DNA of 64,000 nucleotides from Thalassospira profundimaris. GTDB lineage: Bacteria > Pseudomonadota > Alphaproteobacteria > Rhodospirillales > Thalassospiraceae. Position numbers and translations under genes: made by a program. Of the stretch, positions 45,686 through 55,164 are shown one piece after another. Positions within the stretch are counted from its first letter, which is position 1. Each line of letters opens with the position of its first letter. Location of the stretch: assembly GCF_003326755.1 (NCBI RefSeq), contig NZ_JPWH01000003.1:62001-126000 (forward strand), read 5' to 3'. The notes under the pieces were generated by a model. The model made no database searches and was not told the DNA's origin. It saw only the letters and a program-made list of their open reading frames with translations.

Positions 45686-45814
45686 TCAGGGCAACCGCAA
45701 AAAAGAGACTTGCGGGCGATGATTTCATACGATTGCCCGAAACTTTATACAGACTGTCCCACACAGTTTTCCGCTGGCCGAAAAAAGCCTAATGACCTGT
45801 AATCCGAGGATAAA

Positions 45815-47461
45815 ATGGCGACAGAACGTTTGAACGAATGTTGGGAAAACCTGAAGCGGATTGGCGCGGAAGTTTCCAGCGAACTGAAACTGCGGGATGC
45901 CTTTGCACAAGATCCGGCGCGGTTTTCGCGGTATCACACTGCTCTGGATGACCTGTTTGTCGATTATTCCAAAAACCTGATTACCGACGATGTTTTAAAC
46001 GGCCTTCTTGAATTGGCAAAAGAGGCTGGCGTGGCAGACTGGCGTGACCGCATGTTTGCCGGAGAACGCATCAACATTACCGAACATCGTGCCGTTCTTC
46101 ACATTGCCTTGCGCAATATTGACGGGGATCCGATCAAGGTGGATGGCGAAGATGTGATGCCTGCCGTCAAGGACGTGTTGGCGCGTATGAAGGACTTTGC
46201 CGCGCGTGTTCATAGCGGCGAATGGACAGGCCATACCGGCAAGAAAATTACCGATGTCGTCAATATTGGTATTGGTGGCTCCGATCTGGGGCCGGTGATG
46301 GTTAATGAGGCCCTGCGTCCGTATCACATTGATGGCATTAAATGCCATTTTGTATCGAACGTGGATGGGGCACATATTGTTGATACCCTCAAGGGCCTGG
46401 ATGCGGAAACGACGCTGTTTGTCATTGCATCGAAAACCTTTACCACCGACGAAACCCTGACCAACGCCTATTCCGCACGCAGCTGGCTTTTGGATGCGCT
46501 GGGTGATGAAGCGGCGGTGGCAAAACATTTTGTCGCTGTGTCAACCGCGCTGGACAAGGTGGCGGAATTTGGTATCGATACCGCCAATGCCTTTGGTTTT
46601 TGGGATTGGGTCGGTGGCCGTTACAGCCTGTGGTCGGCTATTGGCCTGCCGATTATTCTTGCGGTGGGCTATGACCGGTTTGAGGAATTGCTGCGCGGTG
46701 GTGCGGCAATGGACCGGCATTTCAAAACAGCACCTTTGGCCGAAAATATTCCGGTTATTCTGGGGCTGATCGGGGTTTGGTATCGCAATATTCTGGGTGC
46801 TTCCAGCGTTGCTATTTTGCCCTATGACCAGCATTTGTCGCGTTTGCCGGCTTATCTGCAGCAGGCGGATATGGAAAGTAACGGTAAATCGACGACGCGC
46901 GATGGCAAGCCGGTACAAACATCAACCGGCCCGGTTATTTGGGGCGAGCCAGGTACGAACGGGCAGCATGCCTTTTACCAGTTGATCCATCAGGGCACGG
47001 AACTGATCCCGGTGGATTTCATGGTTGCGGCCAAACCGTTGCATGATTTGCAAAACCATCACGACAAGCTGGTTGCCAACTGTTTTGCCCAGGCCGAAGC
47101 CCTGATGGTAGGGAAAACCGAGGCTGAAGTACGCCATGAGCTTGAAGCACAGGGTATGGCGGCAGATGAGATTGATGTTCTGGCACCGCATAAGGTTTTT
47201 GCCGGGAATAAACCCAGCACCATGATCCTCTATCGCCAGCTTGATCCGTTCACGCTGGGCCGTTTGATTGCCATGTATGAACATAAAATCTTTGTTCAGG
47301 GCGTGATCTGGAACGTTAATTCCTATGACCAGTGGGGGGTGGAACTGGGCAAGCAATTGGCCAAGGAATTGCTGCCGATGGTGCAGGGCAGTGAAAGCGC
47401 AGAAAAGCGCGATGCCTCTACCGCTGGTCTGATTGCGGAATTGCGCAGTCTTCAGTCCTGA
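45815..47461 (+). CDS. pgi: Glucose-6-phosphate isomerase
   Basis: 548 residues, as expected for the long bacterial form. [16 protein letters not shown] and [13 protein letters not shown] signature ([18 protein letters not shown]) are present, with the catalytic Glu in MESNGKST and His in [15 protein letters not shown]. Interconverts glucose 6-phosphate and fructose 6-phosphate. A strong terminator follows. Together with the kinase upstream and the Gts-like importer at 59-64 kb it belongs to hexose metabolism. Confidence 0.93.
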   Translation: MATERLNECWENLKRIGAEVSSELKLRDAFAQDPARFSRYHTALDDLFVDYSKNLITDDVLNGLLELAKEAGVADWRDRMFAGERINITEHRAVLHIALRNIDGDPIKVDGEDVMPAVKDVLARMKDFAARVHSGEWTGHTGKKITDVVNIGIGGSDLGPVMVNEALRPYHIDGIKCHFVSNVDGAHIVDTLKGLDAETTLFVIASKTFTTDETLTNAYSARSWLLDALGDEAAVAKHFVAVSTALDKVAEFGIDTANAFGFWDWVGGRYSLWSAIGLPIILAVGYDRFEELLRGGAAMDRHFKTAPLAENIPVILGLIGVWYRNILGASSVAILPYDQHLSRLPAYLQQADMESNGKSTTRDGKPVQTSTGPVIWGEPGTNGQHAFYQLIHQGTELIPVDFMVAAKPLHDLQNHHDKLVANCFAQAEALMVGKTEAEVRHELEAQGMAADEIDVLAPHKVFAGNKPSTMILYRQLDPFTLGRLIAMYEHKIFVQGVIWNVNSYDQWGVELGKQLAKELLPMVQGSESAEKRDASTAGLIAELRSLQS

Positions 47462-47492
47462 CAGGATCTTTGTGATTTCTGCTGATTTGTGC

Positions 47493-47526
47493 GGGCAGCG
47501 TCATTGGGCGCTGCCCTGTTATTTTT
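47493..47526 (+). terminator. Terminator of pgi
   Basis: GGGCAGCG at 47493-47500 and CGCTGCCC at 47509-47516 form a perfect 8-bp stem followed by TGTTATTTTT. Confidence 0.82.
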
Positions 47527-47689
47527 GGATCGACATGGGGTTCAGGCAATTGTGCTGCAATCACGTATCATGCGGCCCTGTGCATGATTGCATCCAAACC
47601 CGATTCAGGACATGAATTTCACCAAGTCTCTGCTTGTGATCGGCGGAAGGTTGGGGCAGGTCAATCAGTTTTAGTTTTGATTCCCAATC

Positions 47690-48199
47690 TCAAGGTTTAG
47701 CATATTTAGCCCAAGGGTTGTGAACATTGCGAAGATAATTCGCAAAATCTATTTCCTCTTTGGTATCAAGCGGGCTATCGATATCGCGAGGGAAAACGAC
47801 CATCATTTCATCATCAATTTTCGAAAAAAAATCATATGCTGGCGGTAAAATATTACTTTCGTACGGATATTCTCCAACCACAGTACCCAAACTTCTAAAA
47901 ACGTCTTTCGAAAAGCTAATAGCTATAAGCAAAGCATCTCCAACTTCTGCTTGAGCAAGATAATTTCTCATTCTATTCAAATCTTTTAGTAATTCATTTT
48001 CTACATACTCAAGAGCACCAATGCAGCTTCGCAAATAGTCACTGGATGCAGGATTTAACAGTACGCGATGAAGGTCTTGCGGCAATGGCTTTCCCGTACG
48101 CAAATGATCCGAAATAATATCTTTTACATTCAAAACCTTACTTCTGTATTCCTGAATGAGGAATTCAACCAATTCAAATGCTTCAATTGTCCTTTTCAT
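47690..48199 (-). CDS. Putative immunity protein of the T6SS toxin
   Basis: 169 residues, no family recognised. Mostly alpha-helical by composition, acidic, with the opening MKRTIEAFELVEFLIQEY and a distinctly A+T-richer coding sequence than neighbouring genes, a mark of horizontally exchanged immunity genes. Its ATG overlaps the stop of the large toxin gene (ATGA, 4 bp), the usual toxin-immunity arrangement, so it most probably neutralises the toxin in the producing cell. Assignment is from context only. Confidence 0.65.
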   Translation of the reverse strand: MKRTIEAFELVEFLIQEYRSKVLNVKDIISDHLRTGKPLPQDLHRVLLNPASSDYLRSCIGALEYVENELLKDLNRMRNYLAQAEVGDALLIAISFSKDVFRSLGTVVGEYPYESNILPPAYDFFSKIDDEMMVVFPRDIDSPLDTKEEIDFANYLRNVHNPWAKYAKP

Positions 48200-49947
48200 A
48201 GATCACACTCTCCTATTTTCCCGGCATTTCTGATTGACCTTAATGGCTCCACTGGCGTCCGATCATTCCAATAGGTATGATAATATTCCTTTATTTGATC
48301 CGGAGAAACAGCGCCCGCCTTTGTGCCAGGCAACCAGACTTGCTCTCCTCCACCAGGTAACACTTCGCCCGGACTGTTTTTACTCGATTGTGGTCCAATT
48401 TTCCCCACCAAAGCATGATCAGGAGGTGGCACTTCGGCGACAACATAAGCGCCAGCGGCATTCCAGTCTTGTCGCACAGCGTTCTCCCGACGCCATTCTG
48501 CTTCAGAGTTTGACGGTCGGGACCTGCTCCAAAACCCGCCTGTTTGATTCTCCTCTTTGCCTATCACCCGATAAAGCTCGTTAATCTGATCTTCGGAAGG
48601 TATATTTTTATCCTTTCCCAATGGTTTAATGACTGGCTTCTCGGCAAAGGAGCTCAGAATATTTTTCTTAAAAAAATCCGGGCTTGTTATGGCTACCTTG
48701 CGAATGGAATCCGGTAAGTCGGGATCCGACAGCAATTCGTCATACCACTTTGATATTCTCGCATGACTTGCTTTCCGGAACGCCTGAAACTCGGCGTTAT
48801 CCGGCACAGTAGAGCCTTTTGGCTCCGGCAAAGACGGGCTCCAGCTTGGTCGGTCCATTGTCTTTTGCCAGTGCCGGTAAGGGCCATAATTGATAACCAT
48901 GTCAGTTACGCGTCGAATAGTAACTGAGTGCCCCGGCAGGACGGAAAATGCTCTCGTGGCATACCCTGAGGTCGCCTTTAAAATCCGTTTCTTGATCGCC
49001 TGCGCGGCTGCTTCAAAGTTATGGCTTGCCATGCCACGGACTTTTTCGATGGTTTCAAGCACGTCTTCGACAAAGCCCGGGGTGAGGTTCTTCAGCAGCG
49101 AAACCTTTTGCGCGGTCAGGTTCAGAAACTCGTCAAATTTTTGCGAGACAAACCCAACCTGGTCCACCACGTCGTCGGCGAGCTTGGTGACAAAGCGATA
49201 GCCATTGACCCGCATCCCGGTGCGGTGCAGCGCCTTGTTGATATAGACCAGCACCCGCCCGATTTCCGAGACGTTCTTCCAGATGATTTTGATTACGCCT
49301 TTCGCCAGCGAGCCCAGCGAGGGGACAAGGCCAATCAGGCAGGCAAAAACGCCAACCCAAACGCCGATTTCATCGTAGCGCTTGTCCCGGATAAGCAGTT
49401 TGCTATTGGCGATCAGGTCACGCAGATCCGCCACTTGATCGACCACCGGCACGGCGGTGACGATGGCATTGGTAATGATCTGGCTGGTCGACATGTTTTC
49501 ATTGAAGTCGCCCTGAAGGGTTCCCCAGGTCCACTCGGCACCCGAGGCGATACTGGAGGCCACACTCTCTGCTGCCCGTTCCAGCCAGTTGCGTTCATCT
49601 TCAACCGGGGCGGGTTCTTCAAACGGTACCGGTTCGGTCGGATCATCAAAGAAAAAGACCTCTACCTCGCCGTCATAATCGCCAAGATCGACATGGATAT
49701 ATCGATGTTTGGAGAGTTCGCTGACGGTTAACACACCTTCGGCAATGACCTCGCCCCCCGGCTCCCCGCCATTGGGTTTTTGCACCACATAAAGGGTGTC
49801 GGTAACGGCCTGCTCGTCGGGATATTCATAACGCAAATGAATCCAGTTGCCGTCATGGCAATGCCGGCAACCATCCGCTACGTCCCGACCGCCTTCGGAG
49901 GAGGCGAGTTCCTGGGCTTTCTGATATTCGCTTGTAATCTGGTTCAT
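48196..49947 (-). CDS. T6SS-associated polymorphic toxin
   Basis: 583 residues. Residues about 1-110 form a beta-rich domain of the T6SS-effector type (NWIHLRYEYPDEQAV then RYIHVDLGDYDGEVEVFFFDD); about 150-330 is a pre-toxin region with TAVPVVDQVADLRDLIAN and a hydrophobic pair around VWVGVFACLIGLVPSLGSLAKG; the last 120 residues (from about QTGGFWSRSRPSNS) are the candidate toxin domain, with EVLPGGGEQVWLP near the end. That Gly-rich loop recalls short ART-like or RHS-type toxin tails, but I do not recognise the family. Coupled by ATGA overlap to the immunity candidate; adaptor gene lies 14 bp upstream. Confidence 0.7.
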   Translation of the reverse strand: MNQITSEYQKAQELASSEGGRDVADGCRHCHDGNWIHLRYEYPDEQAVTDTLYVVQKPNGGEPGGEVIAEGVLTVSELSKHRYIHVDLGDYDGEVEVFFFDDPTEPVPFEEPAPVEDERNWLERAAESVASSIASGAEWTWGTLQGDFNENMSTSQIITNAIVTAVPVVDQVADLRDLIANSKLLIRDKRYDEIGVWVGVFACLIGLVPSLGSLAKGVIKIIWKNVSEIGRVLVYINKALHRTGMRVNGYRFVTKLADDVVDQVGFVSQKFDEFLNLTAQKVSLLKNLTPGFVEDVLETIEKVRGMASHNFEAAAQAIKKRILKATSGYATRAFSVLPGHSVTIRRVTDMVINYGPYRHWQKTMDRPSWSPSLPEPKGSTVPDNAEFQAFRKASHARISKWYDELLSDPDLPDSIRKVAITSPDFFKKNILSSFAEKPVIKPLGKDKNIPSEDQINELYRVIGKEENQTGGFWSRSRPSNSEAEWRRENAVRQDWNAAGAYVVAEVPPPDHALVGKIGPQSSKNSPGEVLPGGGEQVWLPGTKAGAVSPDQIKEYYHTYWNDRTPVEPLRSIRNAGKIGECDL

Positions 49948-49961
49948 GTCATTCGTACCTG

Positions 49962-51735
49962 TCAGGCTATTTCCAGACGACGTAAAAACTCGGTCTTCAA
50001 CGACGCAAAAAGCCTGTCAGGCGGTTGTCCGGCAAACAGGTCGGCAAGGACTGACTGCAAGGGATCATCCAGAAAGAAAGGGGTAAATACTAGAGCACAA
50101 ATCATGTGGGCGGCCTGTTGCGTTTCAGAAACAAGGCCATGTTTTTCCCACGCCTCCCGACATTGCCCGACAAAAGCGTTTGCATTTTCGTCCGGTACAA
50201 AGGCAGAGAATTGTTCACGTATCTGATCCGGACCGGGAGGCTTTTCAGCCAAACCTTGCTCCAGCACCGGTAAAAGCTGTTTCAGTGCGGCATTGGTCAT
50301 CAGAATGCCGGGCAGTTGGCTGACCTGAAAGGTCTCCTCAAACTTCTGTACCCTGAGCACCGGGCTATGTTCGCTCTGATAAAGGCAGGATTCAGCCAAA
50401 GGCTGCACCCGGGCATCCTGCAGGAAGCAGGTGCCGAAAAAGGCGGACATGGTGGCGATTTTGGCAATCTCATTGCGATGGACAAAGCCCTTGTCGCGAC
50501 AGTTTTTTGCCACCGTCTCGATCATCTCAACGACAGGACCAATGCTTGCAATCCCGAGCCGTTTAAAATGCAGTGGTGCAATGCCAAACAGTTTTTCGCC
50601 AAACTCGTGGGCGAACCGGTCCTGCTGCTGCCGTCCCAGTCCGGCCCGTTTTTCGGCAGTCAGAATGAAGGGCGCTTTTTCGACGTCACAATCAATCCGG
50701 GAGGAAATTTTAAACAGGCTACCACCAACCGGCGCATAAATGGCCCGGATCGGCACCTGATCACGCGGATGCAGCAACCCGGCAACATCTTCGCGTTCAT
50801 GACGGATCAGCGAAAATAGATTGACGGTCTCGCGCGGTTCCCAAAATCGCAGATAATACCATTGTTCCCGCTCGTCACGGACACGGGTATATTTACGAAA
50901 GTGGCAATGAATGTCGTCAAGGGTGGCGCGTGACCGAATATAAATCGCCGGTTCGCGATGCCAGAGATGGCGGGTTGTCGCCTGTTCATGGGCATCGGGA
51001 TCGTGGGTAAACAGGATCCGGGTAAAGTCGGTATCGGGGGCAAGCTCGATCAGATAGGGGGGCCACATCGGCAAGTTCGATGGCGGCCTTGCCCTTGAAC
51101 ATGCAGCGCCACGGCATGTCGCAGTTTTCTATCTCGCTAAACCCGCCGGTCAGTTTGGCGGCATCCATCACCGCATAGGTTTTAAGCGGCGGGACATTTT
51201 CGGCATTTCCATAGAAGGCAATTTCCACATCGTTCGGCGTGATATCGCCAAAGAGCGGTTCAAACAGGGCATCCGGCACAGTTTTGCGAGGATGCACGCC
51301 AAATTGAGCATCAAGCGGTGCAATCCCGGTGATCTCTTCGATTTCCAGCCAGTTTTGTGGTTCCGGTTCGGTACTTGCGGCACTGACGAGGGAGCCAAGT
51401 TCGACCCGGTGCAGGTCATGAACCTGGCGGGCAAGGTGCAGGGCCTGTTTTTCCCGGGCATGGCGCACCATCCATTCGGTGGCGGGCATCACATCTTCCG
51501 CCCATAACAAACGCAGCGGTCTTTCGGCATCCCCGGCATTTGTTTCGGAGACATACGCACGCAATACGGTTTCATAGGCTTCACGATCTTCTGCCCAAAC
51601 AGCCACCACACCGCTTAAAGTTTCGCGCACAGTTGCCGTCTCTGCCATAAAGCCGACATCGGTTTCATGGTCGTTGCCAAGATCACGCGCAAAGTGACAA
51701 TGCCCCAGCCAGGGCTCAAACTTTGCTTCCCTCAT
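49962..51735 (-). pseudogene. DUF4123 T6SS adaptor gene, frame broken at a C6 run
   Basis: Two overlapping frames make one protein. The first (51735 to 50986) encodes an unknown N-terminal region (1-180) and the start of DUF4123, LKTYAVMDAAKLTGGF and FKGKAAIELADVAP. The rest of DUF4123 (YLIELAPDTDFTRILF and on to residue 370 of the second frame, ending at 49962) lies in another frame. The change of frame coincides with six C's on the coding strand (G at 51057-51062): five C's would give DVAPYLIEL, a continuous DUF4123 protein of about 590 residues. DUF4123 proteins load T6SS effectors onto VgrG. A +1 ribosomal shift, phase variation, true inactivation or a base-calling error would all fit. 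The TTG at 51780 is less likely as start. Confidence 0.75.
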
Positions 51736-51932
51736 ATCAAATGCACCATCAGGTGATTTCCTTGCACAGCCCTTCGTCAAACGCGATTTTTGGTCGCACG
51801 CTAAACCATGCCCAAAAACGTTGAGCAGCGTCTGCCGGAAATTTCACCAAAACGATCATTTTGCCAAAACGAAGTAAGTATTTGTTTTTAAAAAATAATG
51901 TTGAGAAATGGCAGTCAGGGGAAAATAGCCTT

Positions 51933-51972
51933 TCGGGCGGATTTCCGCCCGGCCAGGCGGAAATCCGCCCGA
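51933..51972. repeat. 17-bp perfect inverted repeat
   Basis: TCGGGCGGATTTCCGCC at 51933-51949 pairs perfectly with GGCGGAAATCCGCCCGA at 51956-51972 over a 6-base loop (CGGCCA). It stands in the 390-bp stretch (51736-52125) between the DUF4123 gene and the FAD oxidoreductase, which holds no gene. No U tract on either side, so it is not an ordinary terminator. Confidence 0.7.
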
Positions 51973-52125
51973 GAGACCAAAATGCCCGGCAGAATCGCGT
52001 GCGTGGCGTCGTTGGTTGTGAACCGGACTTTGCGGGCGGAGCGGCCGTTGCTGTTGCTGTGCTTATTTTGGATAATCTGCCCCAGTCATACAGGCCGGAC
52101 CGGGGAAATATCGGGGCGCGGGTTA

Positions 52126-53172
52126 CTATTGTTGCAGCGCGTCGAGCATTGCATGGGCCGCAGCTTCACCACTTTGAAAGGCGGCTTCGATGCGTGCGCC
52201 CAGACACCAGTCACCCGCCGCAATGATACGGCCATCGGCCGAGGCAAGGTGACTTTGCCCAAGCGGACTCGTCGTGCGGGCAAAGCGCCAGCGATGTGCC
52301 TGACTGAAAACCGGAACCGGCAGTTTGATACCAGCTTGTGCAAAGACTGTTTTTGTGATTGCCGTTATATATTTGGCGACATTTTCAGGCTTTTCTTCCA
52401 AATGGTCGCGGGACCAACAGGGCGATGCGTGAATGGTCCAGCATTCATACGGGGCAGGGGATGATATTGCTTCAGTAACCGGATTGCGACCAATCCAGGA
52501 GATGGCAGGGTCGGGTTTGGAAAACACATCAAAGGGGGCGGAACTAGGGCTGTCAAATGCAAGCATAACAGCCCAGCACGGAGCCATTTTAACGTCGTTT
52601 ATAATGTCAAACCGGGGTGAGAGAGGCATAAGGAGTTCGGCACTTTGAGGTGCCGGGACAGTAACGATCACACCGTCAAACTCACCATGTGATATCCGGT
52701 TTTTATGGTCCTGGTCGGATGCGAAGCTGTAAAGCTGGTAACGGTTGTGATCAGTCGGGGTTATTCGGGCAATTCGTATATTGCGCTGAATATCGAAGCC
52801 GGAATTTAACGGGCTGACAAGTTTGTTCATCGCCGGATGCCCGCGATACCATGTTTCTGCCGGATCGTTGGCTATGGCCTGTTTGGCGGGTTGGGCGCAC
52901 CATTGTTGTGCGATCCACTTTTCTGCTGTGCCATAATTAATAGCGTTTTCAAGATATTGAATAAAACCGGGGTGGCGGGCAGTGGCATATTGGGCGCCAT
53001 GATTGAAAATGCCGAAATCTGTCCTGCGGGCGGCCAGGCGACCGCCAAGGCCACGGCTTTTTTCAAACACCTGCACCTTGTGCCCGGCCTGATGAAGAAT
53101 GTGGGCGGCATTCAGGCCGGTAATTCCGGCACCGATAATGGCGATATCAAAGCCTGGCATGGCGGGGTTCAT
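52126..53172 (-). CDS. Renalase-like FAD-dependent oxidoreductase
   Basis: 348 residues. DIAIIGAGITGLNAAHILHQAG (about residues 9-30) and VFEKSRGLGGRLAARR form the FAD site typical of renalase-like proteins, which oxidise NAD(P)H isomers; GDWCLGARIEAAFQSGEAAA closes the FAD site near the C-terminus. ATG 53160 is an alternative start. Not obviously in an operon; its promoter region is shared with the choice-of-anchor lipoprotein gene. Confidence 0.78.
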   Translation of the reverse strand: MNPAMPGFDIAIIGAGITGLNAAHILHQAGHKVQVFEKSRGLGGRLAARRTDFGIFNHGAQYATARHPGFIQYLENAINYGTAEKWIAQQWCAQPAKQAIANDPAETWYRGHPAMNKLVSPLNSGFDIQRNIRIARITPTDHNRYQLYSFASDQDHKNRISHGEFDGVIVTVPAPQSAELLMPLSPRFDIINDVKMAPCWAVMLAFDSPSSAPFDVFSKPDPAISWIGRNPVTEAISSPAPYECWTIHASPCWSRDHLEEKPENVAKYITAITKTVFAQAGIKLPVPVFSQAHRWRFARTTSPLGQSHLASADGRIIAAGDWCLGARIEAAFQSGEAAAHAMLDALQQ

Positions 53173-53249
53173 CCTGCTGAGTTTACACTGGTTATGGTAC
53201 GCAAATTGCGACCAGACAGAGCATTTAAGTCAGCCTGATATTTATAAAA

Positions 53250-53271
53250 GCGTCATTCCATCGTCATAATA
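53250..53271 (+). promoter_or_regulatory. Candidate Pho-box-like direct repeats
   Basis: GCGTCAT-TCCA-TCGTCAT-AATA: two 7-mers each followed by 4 bases, the 11-bp period of a Pho box (consensus CTGTCAT-N4), each matching 5 of 7. It is 60 bp before the choice-of-anchor I start; a third CGTCAT follows at 53278. Confidence 0.4.
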
Positions 53272-53330
53272 GCGTTACGTCATGCCTGCATGTTGTCGCA
53301 TTTGACATGTGTAACAATGGGGACAAATCA

Positions 53331-54932
53331 ATGCGGCGTTCGATTATGATGGCTGGGGTTGCCATTTCCGGTTTGCTTACGGCCTGTGCAGGCAACGGAA
53401 CTTCAATGGATAACGGCATCAGCCTGCGAAGTGCAAATCAGGGACCCCATCGTTTGAGCATTGCGCCTCTGGGAGAATATCGCACCCATTTATTTGATGA
53501 AGGCGGGGCAGAAATTGTCGCCTATGACGTCGCGAGCAAGCGGGTTTTTGCGGTCAATGGGGGCGATAAGGGAATTGATATTCTTGATATTTCCGATCCG
53601 ATGAATGTTTCAAAGGTTTCAACCATTGCCCTTTCAAAATGGGGCAAGGCCGCGAACAGTGTTGCCGTTCATAACGGGCTTGTCGCCGCTGCGGTTGAAA
53701 ATACCGACAAGCAGGCCCCAGGGCAGGCGGTATTTTTTGACATCGATGGTAACTTCAAGGCTGCTGTGAAGGTCGGTGCATTGCCTGATATGATCAAATT
53801 CACCCATGATGGCAAACATGTGTTGGTTGCCAATGAAGGTGAGCCGAATGATGCCTTTGACAATGACCCGGAAGGCAGCGTTGAGGTTATTTCCGTCCCG
53901 GGTGATGTGACGAAAATAACCCAGGCGGATGTGCGTTTCGCCCGGTTTGATGGCCTGAATAACAAAAAATTGCCTGCGGGAATGCGCACGGCCAACCCGG
54001 GAACCTCCAGCGTGGCACAGGATATTGAGCCGGAATATATCGCGATCAGTGCGGATGACCGGAAGGCCTATGTTACCTTGCAGGAAAACAACGCCATTGC
54101 GATTGTTGATATTGCATCGGCTAGCGTCAGCGATGTTGTCGGGCTGGGTTTCAAGGATCATATGGTCAATGCCATTGATGCCAGTAACAAAGACGGGGCC
54201 ATCACTATCAAACCCTGGCCGGTATTTGGCATGTATATGCCCGACACCATCGCCGGGATCGAGATTGAGGGCAAAAATTATTACATTATCGCCAATGAGG
54301 GCGATTCCCGCGACTATAAGGGCTATAGCGAAGAGGCCCGTATTGCTGACCTGAAGTTGGATCCGACGGCTTTTCCGAATGCCCGGGAATTGCAAAAGAA
54401 GGAAAATCTTGGCCGTTTGAAGGTGACAACAGCACAGGGTGACACCGATGGCGACGGTGATTTTGATCAGTTGTTCAGCTTTGGCGGGCGGTCATTTGCC
54501 GTGCTGGATGATCAGGCCGACATGATCTTTGACAGTGGGGATCAATTTGAGCAGTACCTTTCGGCCTATCTGCCGAAGAACTTTAATTCAAACAACGATG
54601 AAAATGGCAGTTTTGATGACCGGTCTGATGACAAGGGGCCGGAGCCGGAAGGGGCGGCTGCGGGCTATGTGAACGGGGTGCCATATGCCTTTATCGGGCT
54701 GGAACGCCAGGGGGGATTTATGGTCTATGACCTGACTAATCCGGCCAATCCGCAATTTGTGACTTATCATACAGATCGCAATTTTGAGGGTGATCCCAAG
54801 CAGGATACGGCAGGCGATTTGGCGCCCGAAGGGATGTTGTTTATTGATGCAAAACATAGTCCGACGGGAAATGCGATGCTTGTGGTCGCATCTGAAGTTT
54901 CCGGCAGCACCAGGCTTTATGATTTGAAGTAA
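53331..54932 (+). CDS. Choice-of-anchor I family lipoprotein
   Basis: 533 residues from ATG 53331 (GGGGAC upstream). Signal with a lipobox, GLLTAC, so Cys about residue 20 is lipidated and the protein sits at the cell envelope. The beta-propeller-like choice-of-anchor I domain follows: VFAVNGGDKGIDILDI, HVLVANEGEPND, EYIAISADDRKAYVTLQENN, PDTIAGIEIEGKNYYIIANE and GLERQGGFMVYDL. The family is often found with phosphatases, and a Pho-box-like repeat lies upstream, but the activity is not known. Confidence 0.82.
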   Translation: MRRSIMMAGVAISGLLTACAGNGTSMDNGISLRSANQGPHRLSIAPLGEYRTHLFDEGGAEIVAYDVASKRVFAVNGGDKGIDILDISDPMNVSKVSTIALSKWGKAANSVAVHNGLVAAAVENTDKQAPGQAVFFDIDGNFKAAVKVGALPDMIKFTHDGKHVLVANEGEPNDAFDNDPEGSVEVISVPGDVTKITQADVRFARFDGLNNKKLPAGMRTANPGTSSVAQDIEPEYIAISADDRKAYVTLQENNAIAIVDIASASVSDVVGLGFKDHMVNAIDASNKDGAITIKPWPVFGMYMPDTIAGIEIEGKNYYIIANEGDSRDYKGYSEEARIADLKLDPTAFPNARELQKKENLGRLKVTTAQGDTDGDGDFDQLFSFGGRSFAVLDDQADMIFDSGDQFEQYLSAYLPKNFNSNNDENGSFDDRSDDKGPEPEGAAAGYVNGVPYAFIGLERQGGFMVYDLTNPANPQFVTYHTDRNFEGDPKQDTAGDLAPEGMLFIDAKHSPTGNAMLVVASEVSGSTRLYDLK

Positions 54933-54981
54933 CAGCGACCATCGTCAATTGGTTTTGGCGATGCTAGTGGCCGGCAAAAAA

Positions 54982-55022
54982 GACAAGGGGCGGATCAGAC
55001 GGGGTTTGATCCGCCCCTTGTC
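54982..55022 (-). terminator. 16-bp perfect hairpin after the lipoprotein gene
   Basis: GACAAGGGGCGGATCA at 54982-54997 pairs with TGATCCGCCCCTTGTC at 55007-55022. A U tract (TTTTTT) follows only on the minus strand, although both neighbouring genes read on the plus strand; it may still end plus-strand transcripts through stem stability. Confidence 0.6.
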
Positions 55023-55164
55023 GTATCGCGTCATTTCACGTCATTTTCCCGGATGTAACGGTTTTGGTATGTATTGCGTATGCAGAATGCTTCAATTTGT
55101 TACAAAAACCGATTACACTCCGCCGCGATTAGTACAAAGCCATTGATTTTGCAGGAGACACAGG

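Noticed and set aside
47462..47689. A small gene between pgi and the immunity candidate
   Set aside because: Short open frames here lack a ribosome site and recognisable sequence; the stretch holds the pgi terminator only.
49021..49731. Plus-strand open frame opposite the T6SS toxin
   Set aside because: Complement of the toxin's pre-toxin region. The minus-strand product matches effector architecture and has an immunity partner.
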